A DNA stretch of 64,000 nucleotides from JBOGUF01 sp050696075 (GTDB lineage: Bacteria > Chloroflexota > Chloroflexia > Thermomicrobiales > UBA6265). Below, piece after piece: positions 1 to 9,013 of the stretch; the stretch's first letter is position 1; each line of letters begins with the position of its first letter. The stretch spans positions 78,863-142,862 of the forward strand of contig JBOGUF010000128.1 of NCBI GenBank assembly GCA_050696075.1, in the 5' to 3' direction. The position numbers and the translations under genes are program-made. The notes under the pieces are model-generated. The model was not told the DNA's origin and did not search any database. It saw only the letters and a program-made list of their open reading frames with translations.

Positions 1-258
1 TCCGTCCGCTCCTTCGAGCGCCTGATCCTCGCCTTCGACAACGGGCTGAGCGTGGAGGCGTCCGAGTTGATGCCGGCGATGGACTATGTCCATCAGTTGA
101 GCCATCTCGACGGCATGCGCGAGGCGGTTGATAAGCTCGGGGTCGGCGGAAATCCTGCGGCCGTCGCCTCGGCTGTGGAGTTTGTGTTGGAAGGGTTGCA
201 CCTCAATCGTAAGCTGAATAAGGACGCCTCCGGCGGCCCGGCTCGATACCATCGGTAG
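1..258 (+). CDS. MoxR/Mg-chelatase-like AAA+ ATPase, C-terminal end (partial)
   Basis: The reading frame is open from the first base of the window and stops with TAG at 256-258, so only the last 85 codons of a longer protein are present. The visible part is the helical lid region, ending in a stretch like LEGLHLNRKLNK, which resembles the C-terminus of Mg-chelatase subunit I or MoxR-type ATPases. The P-loop lies outside the window. The VWA-domain gene at 2065 fits this reading, because AAA+ ATPases of this class work with VWA partners in metal insertion or complex remodelling. The identity rests on this tail plus context, so the family is likely but the exact member is not known. Confidence 0.6.
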   Translation, partial: SVRSFERLILAFDNGLSVEASELMPAMDYVHQLSHLDGMREAVDKLGVGGNPAAVASAVEFVLEGLHLNRKLNKDASGGPARYHR

Positions 259-283
259 GCGGCCAGGCGGCCAGGCGGCCAGG
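257..283 (+). repeat. Octamer tandem repeat (AGGCGGCC)x3
   Basis: Three perfect copies of AGGCGGCC begin inside the stop codon of the ATPase gene and run into the AGGAG that acts as ribosome binding site for the gene at 296. A variant, AGGCGGCA/G repeated three times, occurs at 11010-11033. Confidence 0.8.
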
Positions 284-295
284 AGTTCACAATCG

Positions 296-1210
296 ATGCG
301 GCAGGCAGAACCTGAGGAGCGAACTGATTCCCAGACGCCGGGAGCTCCGGCGGTCGTCCCGACGCACCAGGTCGTGGGGCAGAGCGTGCGGCATCTCCGC
401 GACATGGGGCGCGAAATCTCGCGCGCCCTCTCCTCCGACGACAAGGTTCCGTTGCGGCAATCATCGTCGCCCGGCGATCCCTCCGAGGAGGCCGCTCGCA
501 AGCACATCCGGGAACTGCGCGACTTCTACGTCCACCTTTCCATCTACGTCGCCGTCAGCGCCTTCTTGTTCATCCTTGACGTGATCACCGGCCCGGGGTT
601 CTGGTTCTACTGGCCGGCGCTTGGATGGGGCGTCGGCGTAGCGATTCACGCCGTCGCGGTTCTGACCGAGGACGTGGCCTTCGACAAGCGTTGGGAGGAT
701 CGCAAGGTTCGCGAACGGCTCAACAGGCAGGGTCCGCGCCCTGATCCGCCGAGCCGCTCCCAGGAGGACGGGCCAACCGCCTCAACCGACATGACAAGTC
801 TGGTTGAGGACGGCATCGGACGTGTCGCCGCGCTGCGGCGTACCGCCCTGAGCATCGAGAACCCGGCGGCGCGGGCACAGACGCTCCGCATCTGCGCCGC
901 CGCGGACAACATTTTGGCGGCGCTCGCCGAAGAGGGGCGGGAAACTCGGCTCGCGCGCGAGTTCCTCGACCAATACCTTTCACCCGCGCGCACGATCGTC
1001 AGCCAGTACGCGCGGCTGTCGTCGCGCGGCGTGGCGACGGCGCGGGACGCATTGGACCGGGTCGAAACGCACGACTTGCCGCTCATCGAGCGCCGAATGG
1101 ATGAACTCTACGATCGTATCCACCGCGGCGACGTGATCGACCTTCAGGTCGCAAGCGAGATGCTCGAACTGGGGTTGATGGAAGGCGGCACGTCCTCGAA
1201 GCAGTCGTAA
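296..1210 (+). CDS. 2TM-domain membrane protein with XpaC-like C-terminal domain
   Basis: A 304-residue protein. After a soluble N-terminus, residues about 66-142 match the 2TM-domain pattern: two hydrophobic helices (about 79-97 and 102-122) followed by a charged KRWEDRKVRERL-type segment. Residues about 168-295 form a helical domain resembling the XpaC (5-bromo-4-chloroindolyl phosphate hydrolysis) family, which recurs almost unchanged in the next gene. The start ATG lies about 10 bases after AGGAG at 281-285. The gene sits between a MoxR-like ATPase and its probable VWA partner, so a membrane-anchoring or adaptor role is inferred. No enzymatic motif is visible. Confidence 0.65.
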   Translation: MRQAEPEERTDSQTPGAPAVVPTHQVVGQSVRHLRDMGREISRALSSDDKVPLRQSSSPGDPSEEAARKHIRELRDFYVHLSIYVAVSAFLFILDVITGPGFWFYWPALGWGVGVAIHAVAVLTEDVAFDKRWEDRKVRERLNRQGPRPDPPSRSQEDGPTASTDMTSLVEDGIGRVAALRRTALSIENPAARAQTLRICAAADNILAALAEEGRETRLAREFLDQYLSPARTIVSQYARLSSRGVATARDALDRVETHDLPLIERRMDELYDRIHRGDVIDLQVASEMLELGLMEGGTSSKQS

Positions 1211-1298
1211 GACCAGCGGCCTGGCGAACCGCGGTCAGATGGTTGACGGCTCGCGGGGCTCAACGATGAGTCAAGACGCGAATGGTCAGGAGCGAAAC

Positions 1299-2015
1299 AT
1301 GGGCGGCATACTCCGGTGGATAGTGGTCGCGCTGATCGTCCTCGCCGCGGTGTTCGCGGCAGGACCGAGTCTCGTTTGGCTGCCCATTCCACTCTTCGGT
1401 TTGGGCTTGATGCTGCTAATCCCAGCGTTTGTCCTCTGCGTCTTGCTGTCGCCCATTGTGGTCGTCGCGCTCATCGTCAAAGCGCTGTTGACGCGGCCGC
1501 GCGCTCAGCTCCAACGCGCCGCGCCCTCGTCGTTACCCAACGAGCTCGCGGTCGACCGCGCTCCCAAACAACCAACGCCGAGTCAGGATGCCGGGCCGTT
1601 GGGCAAGATCCTCGCCGAAGCCGAATCGAAAGTGGACGCCATGCGCACCAATGCCCGACGGATTCCCAAGCCGGCAGTGCGCGCCCAGGCGCTCGAGATT
1701 TGCGCCATCGTGGACCGCATTCTCGCCATCCTGCCAGAGACCGCGGATGAACGGCACGCGCGAGACATCGTGACACGCTACTTTGCTCCGGCGGAGACGA
1801 TTCTGTCGCGGTATGCGCGGCTGGCGACGAGGGGAGTCGTCTCCGCCGGTCCGGCGCTGGCTCGCGTGGAGGACGAGGATTTGCCCCTGATAGAGCGCAA
1901 GCTGTCGGATCTCTACGACCGGCTCCACCGTGGCGACTTGATCGACCTCGAAGTTGCGCGGGAAATGCTCGACTTCGACTTCGCCACCGCGGGACCAACG
2001 ACGGCGCGCGCCTAA
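1299..2015 (+). CDS. Membrane protein with XpaC-like C-terminal domain, paralogue of the preceding gene
   Basis: The start at ATG 1299 is chosen because AGGAG lies six bases upstream; in-frame ATGs at 1239 and 1266 lack a comparable site. The 238-residue product begins with two or three hydrophobic helices (residues 5-65), followed by a linker and a helical domain (about 110-232). That domain closely matches the C-terminal half of the 296-1210 product: both contain a YARL..RGV segment, DLPLIER, LYDR(L/I)HRGD and a final (E/R)EML(E/D). The N-terminal membrane parts are unrelated, so one cytoplasmic domain has been attached to two different anchors. Function is unknown, but the co-directional MoxR/VWA context suggests a shared complex. 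Confidence 0.65.
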   Translation: MGGILRWIVVALIVLAAVFAAGPSLVWLPIPLFGLGLMLLIPAFVLCVLLSPIVVVALIVKALLTRPRAQLQRAAPSSLPNELAVDRAPKQPTPSQDAGPLGKILAEAESKVDAMRTNARRIPKPAVRAQALEICAIVDRILAILPETADERHARDIVTRYFAPAETILSRYARLATRGVVSAGPALARVEDEDLPLIERKLSDLYDRLHRGDLIDLEVAREMLDFDFATAGPTTARA

Positions 2016-2064
2016 GCGCGGGCAGTCCGACCACGGATTGTACCCCGCCGAGAGGACATCCCAA

Positions 2065-4119
2065 ATGCCAACCTTCCGCTACGGCACCCGCTATTCCCGC
2101 TGGGACGGCACGCAGGAGATTAGCGGCCTGACCGCGGACGAGATCATGCAGGCGATCTCGGACGACCTGATGCACAACGGCAATCTCGACCTGGCGCTGC
2201 AACGCCTCTTTAGTTGGGGGTTCCAGCGACCGGACGGCGAAAACGTGCCGGGTCTGCGCGAATTGATGAACCGCTTGCGGCAGCGTCGGCAGGAACAGCT
2301 CAACCGCTATGACCTCGGCTCCATCCTCGACGATATCAAAGAGAAGCTCGACCAAGTCATCCAGACCGAGCGCGCCGGCATCGAGCGGCGGCTCGAAGAG
2401 GGCCGTGAACGGCTCGCGCGGCAGCAGAGCGGGGAGGGCGGCGAGGACGGCAAAGGAGCGTACGACGAAGAGCTCCACCGCATGCTGGAACAGATCGCGG
2501 CGCGGAAGCAGGAGCAGATCGACCAATTGCCGTCCGACCCAGCCGGGGCGATTCGTGGCCTGAATGACTACGAATTCATGGACCCGGAGGCCCGGCAGCA
2601 GTTCCAGGAGTTGCTGGCGATGCTCCAGCAACAGGTGATGCAGCAGACCTTCCAGGGGATGCAACAGGCGCTCGGCAACATGTCGCCGGAGGACATGGCC
2701 GAGATGCGCCAGATGATGCGCGACCTCAACGAGATGCTGGAGGCGAAGGCACGCGGCGAGGACCCGAACTTTGAGCACTTCATGCACAAGTGGGGCCACT
2801 TCTTCGGCCCGGAGGTTAGGAGCCTCGACGATCTGCTGGAGCACCTGCGACGGCAGATGGCCGCCATGCAGCAACTCATGGAGAGCATGACGCCGGACCA
2901 GCGCGGCCAGCTGCAGAGCATGATGGAAGCGATCATGCAGGACCCGGGACTGCAAGAAGAGATGGGCCGCCTCAGCCAGAACCTGGGCCAGATGATGCGC
3001 CCGGAGGACTGGCGCAACAGCTACTCCTTTTCCGGCGACGAGTCGCTGACCCTCTCAGAGGCGATGCGGATGATGGACCGCCTCCAGGAGTACGACAACC
3101 TGGAGCAGGATTTACGCGACGTTCGCAAGTGGAATGACCTGGCCAATCTCGACGACGACAAGGTGCGCGATCTGCTCGGCGACGAGGAGCACGAGCAGAT
3201 GCAACAACTCTCCCGGCTCGCCAAGGTACTAGAGGACGCCGGGTTCATCCGCAAGACGCGGCGGGGGTACGAATTGACGCCGCAAGGTGTGCGCAAGATC
3301 GGCCAGAAGGCGCTCAACGACATCTTCCAGCAGTTGAAGCGCGATCGCCTCGGTCAGCACGAGATCGATCGCTCCGGCGGCGGGGCGGAGCGGACCGACA
3401 CCAGCAAGCCCTACGAGTTCGGCGATCCGTTTCTGCTCGACCTGCCGAAGACGGTGATGAACGCGGTTCAACGCGGCGGCGCCGGTTCGCCGGTCCAACT
3501 CGACCCGCGCGACTTCGAGGTCTACCGCACCGAATACAGCACCCGCTCGTCGACCGTGCTGATGGTCGATATGAGCCGGTCGATGTTCTACAACGGCTGC
3601 TTCACGGCGGCCAAGAAGGTCGCCCTGGCGCTCGACTCGTTGATCCGCACCAAGTACCCACGCGACGACCTCCACATCATCGGCTTTTCGTACATGGCGG
3701 AGCAACTGAAGCCGACCGACCTGCCGACGCTCGACTGGAACGAGTACAAGTACGGCACCAACATGCAGCATGGCTTCCAGCTTGCGCGCCAGCTCCTCGG
3801 CCGCGGCAAGGGAAGCAATCGGCAGATCATCATCATCACCGACGGCGAACCGACCGCCCACTTCGAGAACGGTCACGTCGTTTTCCAGTGGCCACCGCTG
3901 CCGCGCACATTCCAGGAGACGTTGCGCGAGGTGATCCGGTGCACCCGCGACGCCATCACCATCAACACCTTCATGCTCGAACGGTCGCCGTACATGGTCC
4001 AGTTCGTCAACGACTTGATGAAGATCAACAAGGGCCGCGTCTTCGTCTCCACCCCCGACCGTCTGGGTGAATACATCTTGGTCGACTACGTCGCCCAAAA
4101 GCGCAAAGTGATCGTCTGA
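2065..4119 (+). CDS. VWA-domain protein, MoxR/Mg-chelatase-D-like partner
   Basis: The start at ATG 2065 follows AGAGGA; the frame is open further upstream but that would overlap the preceding gene. The 684-residue protein has a long helical, Gln/Met/Glu-rich middle (about residues 100-340) and a C-terminal von Willebrand A domain from about residue 490. The MIDAS metal site is visible as DMSRS near 502-506, a threonine in YGTNM near 565 and an aspartate in ITDGE near 593. Proteins of this layout pair with MoxR or BchI-like AAA+ ATPases, and such an ATPase ends at 258. No other magnesium-chelatase or tetrapyrrole gene is in the window, so a chelatase role is not implied. Confidence 0.75.
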   Translation: MPTFRYGTRYSRWDGTQEISGLTADEIMQAISDDLMHNGNLDLALQRLFSWGFQRPDGENVPGLRELMNRLRQRRQEQLNRYDLGSILDDIKEKLDQVIQTERAGIERRLEEGRERLARQQSGEGGEDGKGAYDEELHRMLEQIAARKQEQIDQLPSDPAGAIRGLNDYEFMDPEARQQFQELLAMLQQQVMQQTFQGMQQALGNMSPEDMAEMRQMMRDLNEMLEAKARGEDPNFEHFMHKWGHFFGPEVRSLDDLLEHLRRQMAAMQQLMESMTPDQRGQLQSMMEAIMQDPGLQEEMGRLSQNLGQMMRPEDWRNSYSFSGDESLTLSEAMRMMDRLQEYDNLEQDLRDVRKWNDLANLDDDKVRDLLGDEEHEQMQQLSRLAKVLEDAGFIRKTRRGYELTPQGVRKIGQKALNDIFQQLKRDRLGQHEIDRSGGGAERTDTSKPYEFGDPFLLDLPKTVMNAVQRGGAGSPVQLDPRDFEVYRTEYSTRSSTVLMVDMSRSMFYNGCFTAAKKVALALDSLIRTKYPRDDLHIIGFSYMAEQLKPTDLPTLDWNEYKYGTNMQHGFQLARQLLGRGKGSNRQIIIITDGEPTAHFENGHVVFQWPPLPRTFQETLREVIRCTRDAITINTFMLERSPYMVQFVNDLMKINKGRVFVSTPDRLGEYILVDYVAQKRKVIV

Positions 4120-4348
4120 GGCCGCCCGGATGACTTTCTCATGGGGGCGAAACGTCGGGCGTATGCCCGGCGTTTCTATTGTCAACGGAATCGCGACCGG
4201 GCCGGGGCAGTACTTGGTCCGGGTGTTCGTGGGAGTGCCGAGCGCATGGGGTCCGAATGGATACCTGACAGGGACCGATTGCGCTTCGGCAACGTTATCC
4301 GGACAGGTGCATAATGATTGCGACTATGGGTTCGAGGGAGGGGGACTC

Positions 4349-6007
4349 GTGAAGACTCGACGCGCGTGCTGGTTTGTGCTGATCGTGCTTGCCCTGGTAG
4401 CGCAACCGCTCGCGATGAGCGGAAGTCCGGGCAGCGTTTCTGCCCAGGACGCGGAAGTCGCCGCCGAAGGCACACCGAGTTCCACCGAAGAATCGACGGA
4501 GGGGCAATCCGAAGGGGAGAACGGGGCGACCGACGAGGAAACGTCCGACGGCACGCCCGAGCCCGCCGAGTCTGATGGCGAAACACCGGACGAGACGTCC
4601 GACGCGGCGGAAGGGACACCGGTCGCCGAGCCGTCCGAAGAACCGGAAACGGAGACGCCCGATCCGGCGGCCAGCCCGGAGGCGGAACCGGTCGGGTTCG
4701 CGGCGATTGATGAGATCGTGGTCACGCTCTATTGCGACCGCGACCCAGAGTTGACTCGTATCGACAACACCAGCGCCGATCCGATCGAGATCATCTCCAT
4801 CGGTTCACAATTCGACCAGTCCGTGGACGAGCCGTATGCGGTCGGCCAGACCATCGCGAGCGGCAGCACCCGCATCTTCCGCTCCGGTCCCGGCGCGACA
4901 TACGGGACGATCCTGACGACCTCGTTCCTCTACACCGACGACGCCTACGACCAGGATGGTGCGGTGATCGAGACCGACGCCGGTACGATCACGGAGTCCT
5001 GTCCGCCGGCGCCGCCGGCCGACGTCAACGACCTCAAGATCACCTTGTCGTGCTGGAGCAACCCCGAACTGACCCGCATCGACAACCTCGGCGACGCCCA
5101 GATCACAATCCTGTCGATCGGCAGCCTCTTCGACCAGGGCGGCGACGAACCGTTTGCCCTCAACCGCCCGCTCGGCGGCGGAAGCACGGTGATCTACCGC
5201 TCCGGCCCCGGCGCAACCTACGGGACGGTTCTGACGACCTCGTACATCTATACCGACTTCGCCTTCCAGCAGGAGGGTGTGGAGATCGTCACCGACGCCG
5301 GAACGACCACTGCCCGCTGTCCGGCACGGCCCCCAAGCGAGATGACGCTGAGCATCAATTGCGCCGGCTCGCCCGAGACGACGACAATCCGGAACGTGGG
5401 CAACGGGCCGATCCGACTCAGCCAACTCTCGACGACGTGGGACCGCAACGGCAACGAACCCTACAACCTCAACAACCGGGCGCTCTACCCCGGCCAGTCG
5501 ATCACCTACCAGTCCGGGCCAGGGGCGTCGTCGAATGTGCTGACCAATCAACAGATCTACACCGAAGCAGCGGGCACGGCCGAACGCGTCAATGTCCGTC
5601 TCGACACCGGCAAGGTCTTCACGAAGTCATGCCCACCGGGTCGGAAGTGGATCGAAGTCAACCTGAGCACGCAGTATCTGATCGCCTGGGAGGGGTACAC
5701 TCGGGTCAGGGAGACGTACGTGAGCACGGGGCGACCGGGCTTCGACACGCCGACTGGGACCTTCTACGTCAATACCAAGCTCTACTCGCAGACGATGTCG
5801 GGCTGCCTCCAGGGCGAGTGCTACTACGTACCGGACGTGCCTTTCGTCATGTACTTCACCAACGTCGGGCATGCCATCCACGGCGCCTATTGGCACAACA
5901 ACTTCGGGAACGTGATGAGCCACGGCTGCATCAACCTGCCGGTCTGGTTCTCCGAGTGGCTCTACTACTGGACGTCCTACAGCACGCCGATCGTCATCCA
6001 CTACTAA
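4349..6007 (+). CDS. Secreted L,D-transpeptidase (YkuD) with acidic linker and three repeats
   Basis: GTG 4349 is preferred because it follows a GGGAGGGGG stretch and opens directly into a signal peptide (KTRR then a hydrophobic core, cleavage near SAQ at about 33). Residues 35-110 are a Glu/Ser/Thr/Pro-rich linker. Three repeats of about 100 residues follow (about 120-220, 224-327 and 331-430), each with a conserved Cys and an RSGPGA-like loop. The catalytic YkuD domain occupies about 432-551 and contains HGAYWH and SHGCIN, with the nucleophilic cysteine near 527. Such enzymes make 3-3 cross-links in peptidoglycan or attach proteins to it. A strong hairpin follows at 6040. Confidence 0.85.
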   Translation: MKTRRACWFVLIVLALVAQPLAMSGSPGSVSAQDAEVAAEGTPSSTEESTEGQSEGENGATDEETSDGTPEPAESDGETPDETSDAAEGTPVAEPSEEPETETPDPAASPEAEPVGFAAIDEIVVTLYCDRDPELTRIDNTSADPIEIISIGSQFDQSVDEPYAVGQTIASGSTRIFRSGPGATYGTILTTSFLYTDDAYDQDGAVIETDAGTITESCPPAPPADVNDLKITLSCWSNPELTRIDNLGDAQITILSIGSLFDQGGDEPFALNRPLGGGSTVIYRSGPGATYGTVLTTSYIYTDFAFQQEGVEIVTDAGTTTARCPARPPSEMTLSINCAGSPETTTIRNVGNGPIRLSQLSTTWDRNGNEPYNLNNRALYPGQSITYQSGPGASSNVLTNQQIYTEAAGTAERVNVRLDTGKVFTKSCPPGRKWIEVNLSTQYLIAWEGYTRVRETYVSTGRPGFDTPTGTFYVNTKLYSQTMSGCLQGECYYVPDVPFVMYFTNVGHAIHGAYWHNNFGNVMSHGCINLPVWFSEWLYYWTSYSTPIVIHY

Positions 6008-6039
6008 CGAACGGCCGGCGGTTCGGCCGACGTAACAAG

Positions 6040-6066
6040 CGCGGGGGTGGCGCCGCCACCCCCGCG
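6040..6066 (+). terminator. GC-rich hairpin downstream of the L,D-transpeptidase
   Basis: A perfect 12-bp stem (6040-6051 with 6055-6066) closes on a GCC loop. No T-run follows, so it is terminator-like rather than classical. It lies between convergent genes and could serve both. Confidence 0.6.
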
Positions 6067-6122
6067 TCAGATTAGCGGCCCCGGCATGAAGGCAGGGCGT
6101 TCCACATCATCACTGGCAACGA

Positions 6123-6329
6123 CTACTTGGTATTCAACCCGATGAGCCAACGGATCACCACGACGTCCAAACCGAGGAGCCCGACGAGCAATCCCTTCGT
6201 CACCGCGGCCGGCAGCTCGCCGTCCATCGCAATCGCGACAAACAGGCCGATGACGAGTAGTGCCACCGCCAGAGTGTTCCATCCGATGCGCGTCATGCCT
6301 ACGTTCACCTTAGCGCCCAGGAGTTCCAT
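6123..6329 (-). CDS. Small two-helix membrane protein
   Basis: The start at 6329 is set by an AGGAGGG site about six bases upstream on the minus strand; a longer frame reaches 6365 without such a site. The 68-residue product has two hydrophobic segments, around residues 14-32 and 40-60, separated by a short charged loop. No family was recognised. It is convergent with the L,D-transpeptidase gene, and the hairpin at 6040 lies between them. Confidence 0.6.
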   Translation of the reverse strand: MELLGAKVNVGMTRIGWNTLAVALLVIGLFVAIAMDGELPAAVTKGLLVGLLGLDVVVIRWLIGLNTK

Positions 6330-6514
6330 TCTCGCCCTCCTATCTGCTCCATCGTAGCGCGACAATCACGCGAATAGTTGAAGAGGTTGTCACGTTTTGG
6401 CGACGCCTCGACGATCCGCTCGCCACTCGTCTATAAGACGCGCGAGCGCGGCTGTTGTGACACCATTTCGGGCGTCAGAATCGCGTTCGCGCGCCTCGCC
6501 ACGACGGAGCCTGC

Positions 6515-7312
6515 ATGGCCGACGAAGCCTTCATCGAGCGGTGGGCGGACCGGTTACGCCGGGAGTTCTCGGACGTGCTCGCCGTGATCCTGAAGGGGAG
6601 TTACGCCCGCGGCGAGCCCAACCGATTCAGTGACGTCGACTTCGACGTCCTGACCGCCGGCGAACCGCGAGAGGAGTACCCCGTCTACTTCGACCGCGCG
6701 GCCGACGGCCGATTGATCCATGTGTCGATTGTCGTGCAGGACCTCGACGGCTGGCTGGCGGCTGGCAACAAGTCGCGGTCGTGGACATTTGGACTGCCGT
6801 CGGCGCAGGCGAGCCGGCTGCTTTGGGCAGCTGATGCGAGTCTGCGCGCACGCCTCGATCGACCATACCAGCTCCACCCGCCAGCCGAGCCGGAACTCGA
6901 AGACTTCGTTGCTGAACTGGGCAAGATCATGCACGCCCGGCAGGCCAACGACGAGCTCGCGCTGCGTCTTTCCGCGCGGTCGCTCGCGGGTCTGTGTCCG
7001 TCGGTCCTGCGCCCACTCAATCCGCAAAGGCGCGCGGGCACGCACCCTGAAGCGCTCCAGCTTGCACTGAGCTTGCCAGTAGCGCCGTCCGGCTACCGCG
7101 AGGACATGCTGACCTGCCTCGGTCTGGCGAGCCGGGCCGGGTCGTTCGATGAGGTCGTGCAGGCCGCGACACGACTTGTTGCCGGCACGATAGACCTGCT
7201 CCAACCGCACGCCACCCGGATTGCGGCCGAGCTTGCGCCGGGATTGGCGGAGGCTCTCGCCGACGGCACGCTGCGGCGGTACGTCGATCAGGTCGTGGGG
7301 AACGAGGGATGA
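6515..7312 (+). CDS. Nucleotidyltransferase-fold protein (MNT/NTP_transf_2)
   Basis: A 265-residue protein. The hallmark of DNA polymerase beta-like nucleotidyltransferases lies at residues 28-44: GS, then SDVDFD with aspartates at 40 and 42 as metal ligands. The helical C-terminal two thirds resemble a substrate-binding domain. Family members transfer nucleotides to antibiotics, proteins or other small molecules; no substrate can be read from the sequence. The stop codon overlaps the upstream in-frame ATG of the next gene, but that gene probably starts at 7339. A stand-alone enzyme seems more likely than a MNT/HEPN toxin pair because no HEPN gene is adjacent. Confidence 0.7.
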   Translation: MADEAFIERWADRLRREFSDVLAVILKGSYARGEPNRFSDVDFDVLTAGEPREEYPVYFDRAADGRLIHVSIVVQDLDGWLAAGNKSRSWTFGLPSAQASRLLWAADASLRARLDRPYQLHPPAEPELEDFVAELGKIMHARQANDELALRLSARSLAGLCPSVLRPLNPQRRAGTHPEALQLALSLPVAPSGYREDMLTCLGLASRAGSFDEVVQAATRLVAGTIDLLQPHATRIAAELAPGLAEALADGTLRRYVDQVVGNEG

Positions 7313-7338
7313 TGGTCGCGGCAACGAGGAGATCCGGC

Positions 7339-8799
7339 ATGCGGATCGGGATCGGCGGCGTCGCCATCGAGAGCAGCACCTTCTCGCCGCTGCCGAGCAC
7401 GCTCGCCGACTTTCAGGTGGTGCGCGGACTGGAAATGGGCGAGCGGTATCCCTTCCTGTCCAACTGGCGGTTCCGCGATCGCGCCGACGTTGTCTGGCAT
7501 CCGTGCTTGTACGCGCGGTCGATGCCCGGCGGCTCGGTGACGGCAGAGACGTATGCCGCGCTCAAGCGGGAGCTCATCGGACGGATCGAAGACGCGTTGC
7601 CGCTCGATGGTTTCTACTTCGACATGCATGGCGCCATGCACGTCCAGGGCCTGGACGACGCCGAAGCCGATCTCGCGGCGGCGATTCGCTCGCTCGTCGG
7701 CCCGGACTGTCTGATCTCGGCCGGGATGGACCTCCATGGCAACGTCTCGCCGCGACTCGTGGCGCTGGTCGACCTCTTTACCGCCCACCGCCACGCCCCG
7801 CACATCGACGCCGGGGAGACGCGGGAGCGGGCATGCGCCAATCTGCTGCGCTGCCTCGACGAGCGAGCGCGGCCCCTGCGCGGCTACGTCAGCGTCCCTA
7901 TCATCTTGCCGGGAGAGCGCACCAGCACGCTCGTCGAACCCGGTCAAGGACTGTACGCAAGGCTTGCCGCATCGAGCGAGCGGGCGGGCATCATCGACGC
8001 CTCGCTTTGGGTCGGTTACGTCTGGGCCGACGAACCACGAGCCGGCGCTAGCGTCGTGGTGACGGGGATCGATGCCGAGCGAGTTCAAGCCGAAGCGCTT
8101 TCCATCGCGAAACGCTACTGGGATGCTCGATTTGCGTTCGACTTCAGTGTCCCGGCTGGCGACGTGGAATGGTGCATTGTGCAAGCCCTGGCGCACGTCG
8201 AACGGCCGGTCCTCATCAGCGACTCCGGCGACAACCCGACGGCCGGCGGCGCGGGCGACGTGCCGATCATGGTCGAGCGCGTGCTGGCGCATCCCGCGAC
8301 TGCGCGCGGAGAGCGGTCAGCTATCGTCGCCAGCATCGCCGACGCCGCGGCGGTCGCGACCTGCGCCAACGTCGGAGTAGGGGGGTCGGTTGACGTAACG
8401 ATTGGCGGCAAGCTCGATCCGATCCACGCCCGTCCGTTCCCGGTGACGGGGATCGTCAGGGCGGTGGTGCGGGAAGACCCGGCCGGGGGCGATGTCGCGA
8501 TCGTGCAGTGCGGTGGCGTACAGATCATTCTCACGTCACGCCGCAAACCCTTTCACCATCGCCACGACTTCACTGATCTTGGGCTCGATCCCGACGCGAC
8601 CGATCTGATCGTGGTCAAGATCGGTTATCTCGAACCGGAGCTACAGGAGATGGCGCGCGGCGCGTACCTGGCTCTGACACCTGGCGCGGTCAATCAGGAC
8701 ATTGCCAGTCTGACCTATCGCCGCGTCCGCCGTCCGGTCTTTCCACTCGACCCAGAGATGGCCGACCCGGCGTTCGAGGTGCTGATGTTCGGCGCATGA
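7339..8799 (+). CDS. M81-family metallopeptidase, MlrC (microcystinase C)-like
   Basis: ATG 7339 is chosen because AGGAG lies seven bases upstream and the protein then begins with the typical MRIGIGG strand; an ATG at 7309 overlaps the previous gene. The 486-residue product has the MlrC layout: an N-terminal catalytic domain with DMHGAM and DLHGN histidines and an HIDAGET motif as probable zinc ligands, then the MlrC C-terminal domain starting near SDSGDNPTAGG. Characterised relatives hydrolyse linear peptides from cyanobacterial toxins, but most members have unknown substrates. The intact length matches the family. Confidence 0.85.
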   Translation: MRIGIGGVAIESSTFSPLPSTLADFQVVRGLEMGERYPFLSNWRFRDRADVVWHPCLYARSMPGGSVTAETYAALKRELIGRIEDALPLDGFYFDMHGAMHVQGLDDAEADLAAAIRSLVGPDCLISAGMDLHGNVSPRLVALVDLFTAHRHAPHIDAGETRERACANLLRCLDERARPLRGYVSVPIILPGERTSTLVEPGQGLYARLAASSERAGIIDASLWVGYVWADEPRAGASVVVTGIDAERVQAEALSIAKRYWDARFAFDFSVPAGDVEWCIVQALAHVERPVLISDSGDNPTAGGAGDVPIMVERVLAHPATARGERSAIVASIADAAAVATCANVGVGGSVDVTIGGKLDPIHARPFPVTGIVRAVVREDPAGGDVAIVQCGGVQIILTSRRKPFHHRHDFTDLGLDPDATDLIVVKIGYLEPELQEMARGAYLALTPGAVNQDIASLTYRRVRRPVFPLDPEMADPAFEVLMFGA

Positions 8800-8959
8800 A
8801 GTCTGTGGTTAGCCACTTACCGCCATTGACGTTGATCGCGCCGTCCGGGAGGGGGTGAGCTGCCTTTCTCCAATATTGCGGATAAGCGGCCTTGTGCGTA
8901 ATGTGCAGGATCAGCGGGTTGCCGTGGGGGAGGCCGGTGCTCGATTGGCATCCACAGAC

Positions 8960-8988
8960 GTGTCAAGCTCCTGATGTGCCGGTATGAT
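8960..8988 (+). promoter_or_regulatory. Candidate sigma-70 promoter of the GH15 gene
   Basis: GTGTCA (8960-8965) and TATGAT (8983-8988) are separated by 17 bp. The -10 box covers the ATG at 8984, which argues against that codon as the translation start and for the start near 9014. Confidence 0.45.
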
Positions 8989-9013
8989 CGACCCGAAGGC
9001 AAAGAGGAGCGTG

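Noticed and set aside
1477..2955. Long minus-strand frame opposite the VWA and XpaC-like genes
   Set aside because: Its composition mirrors the GC-rich plus-strand codons, it has no recognisable domain, and it spans two real genes.
2065..4119. Magnesium chelatase for bacteriochlorophyll synthesis
   Set aside because: No other tetrapyrrole gene is present, and the protein matches general MoxR-associated VWA proteins as well.
6515..7312. MNT antitoxin of a HEPN/MNT pair
   Set aside because: No HEPN gene is adjacent, and the protein is longer than minimal MNT antitoxins.
8800..8959. Small RNA or gene in the gap before the GH15 gene
   Set aside because: No hairpin, promoter or protein-like frame stood out apart from the promoter at 8960.
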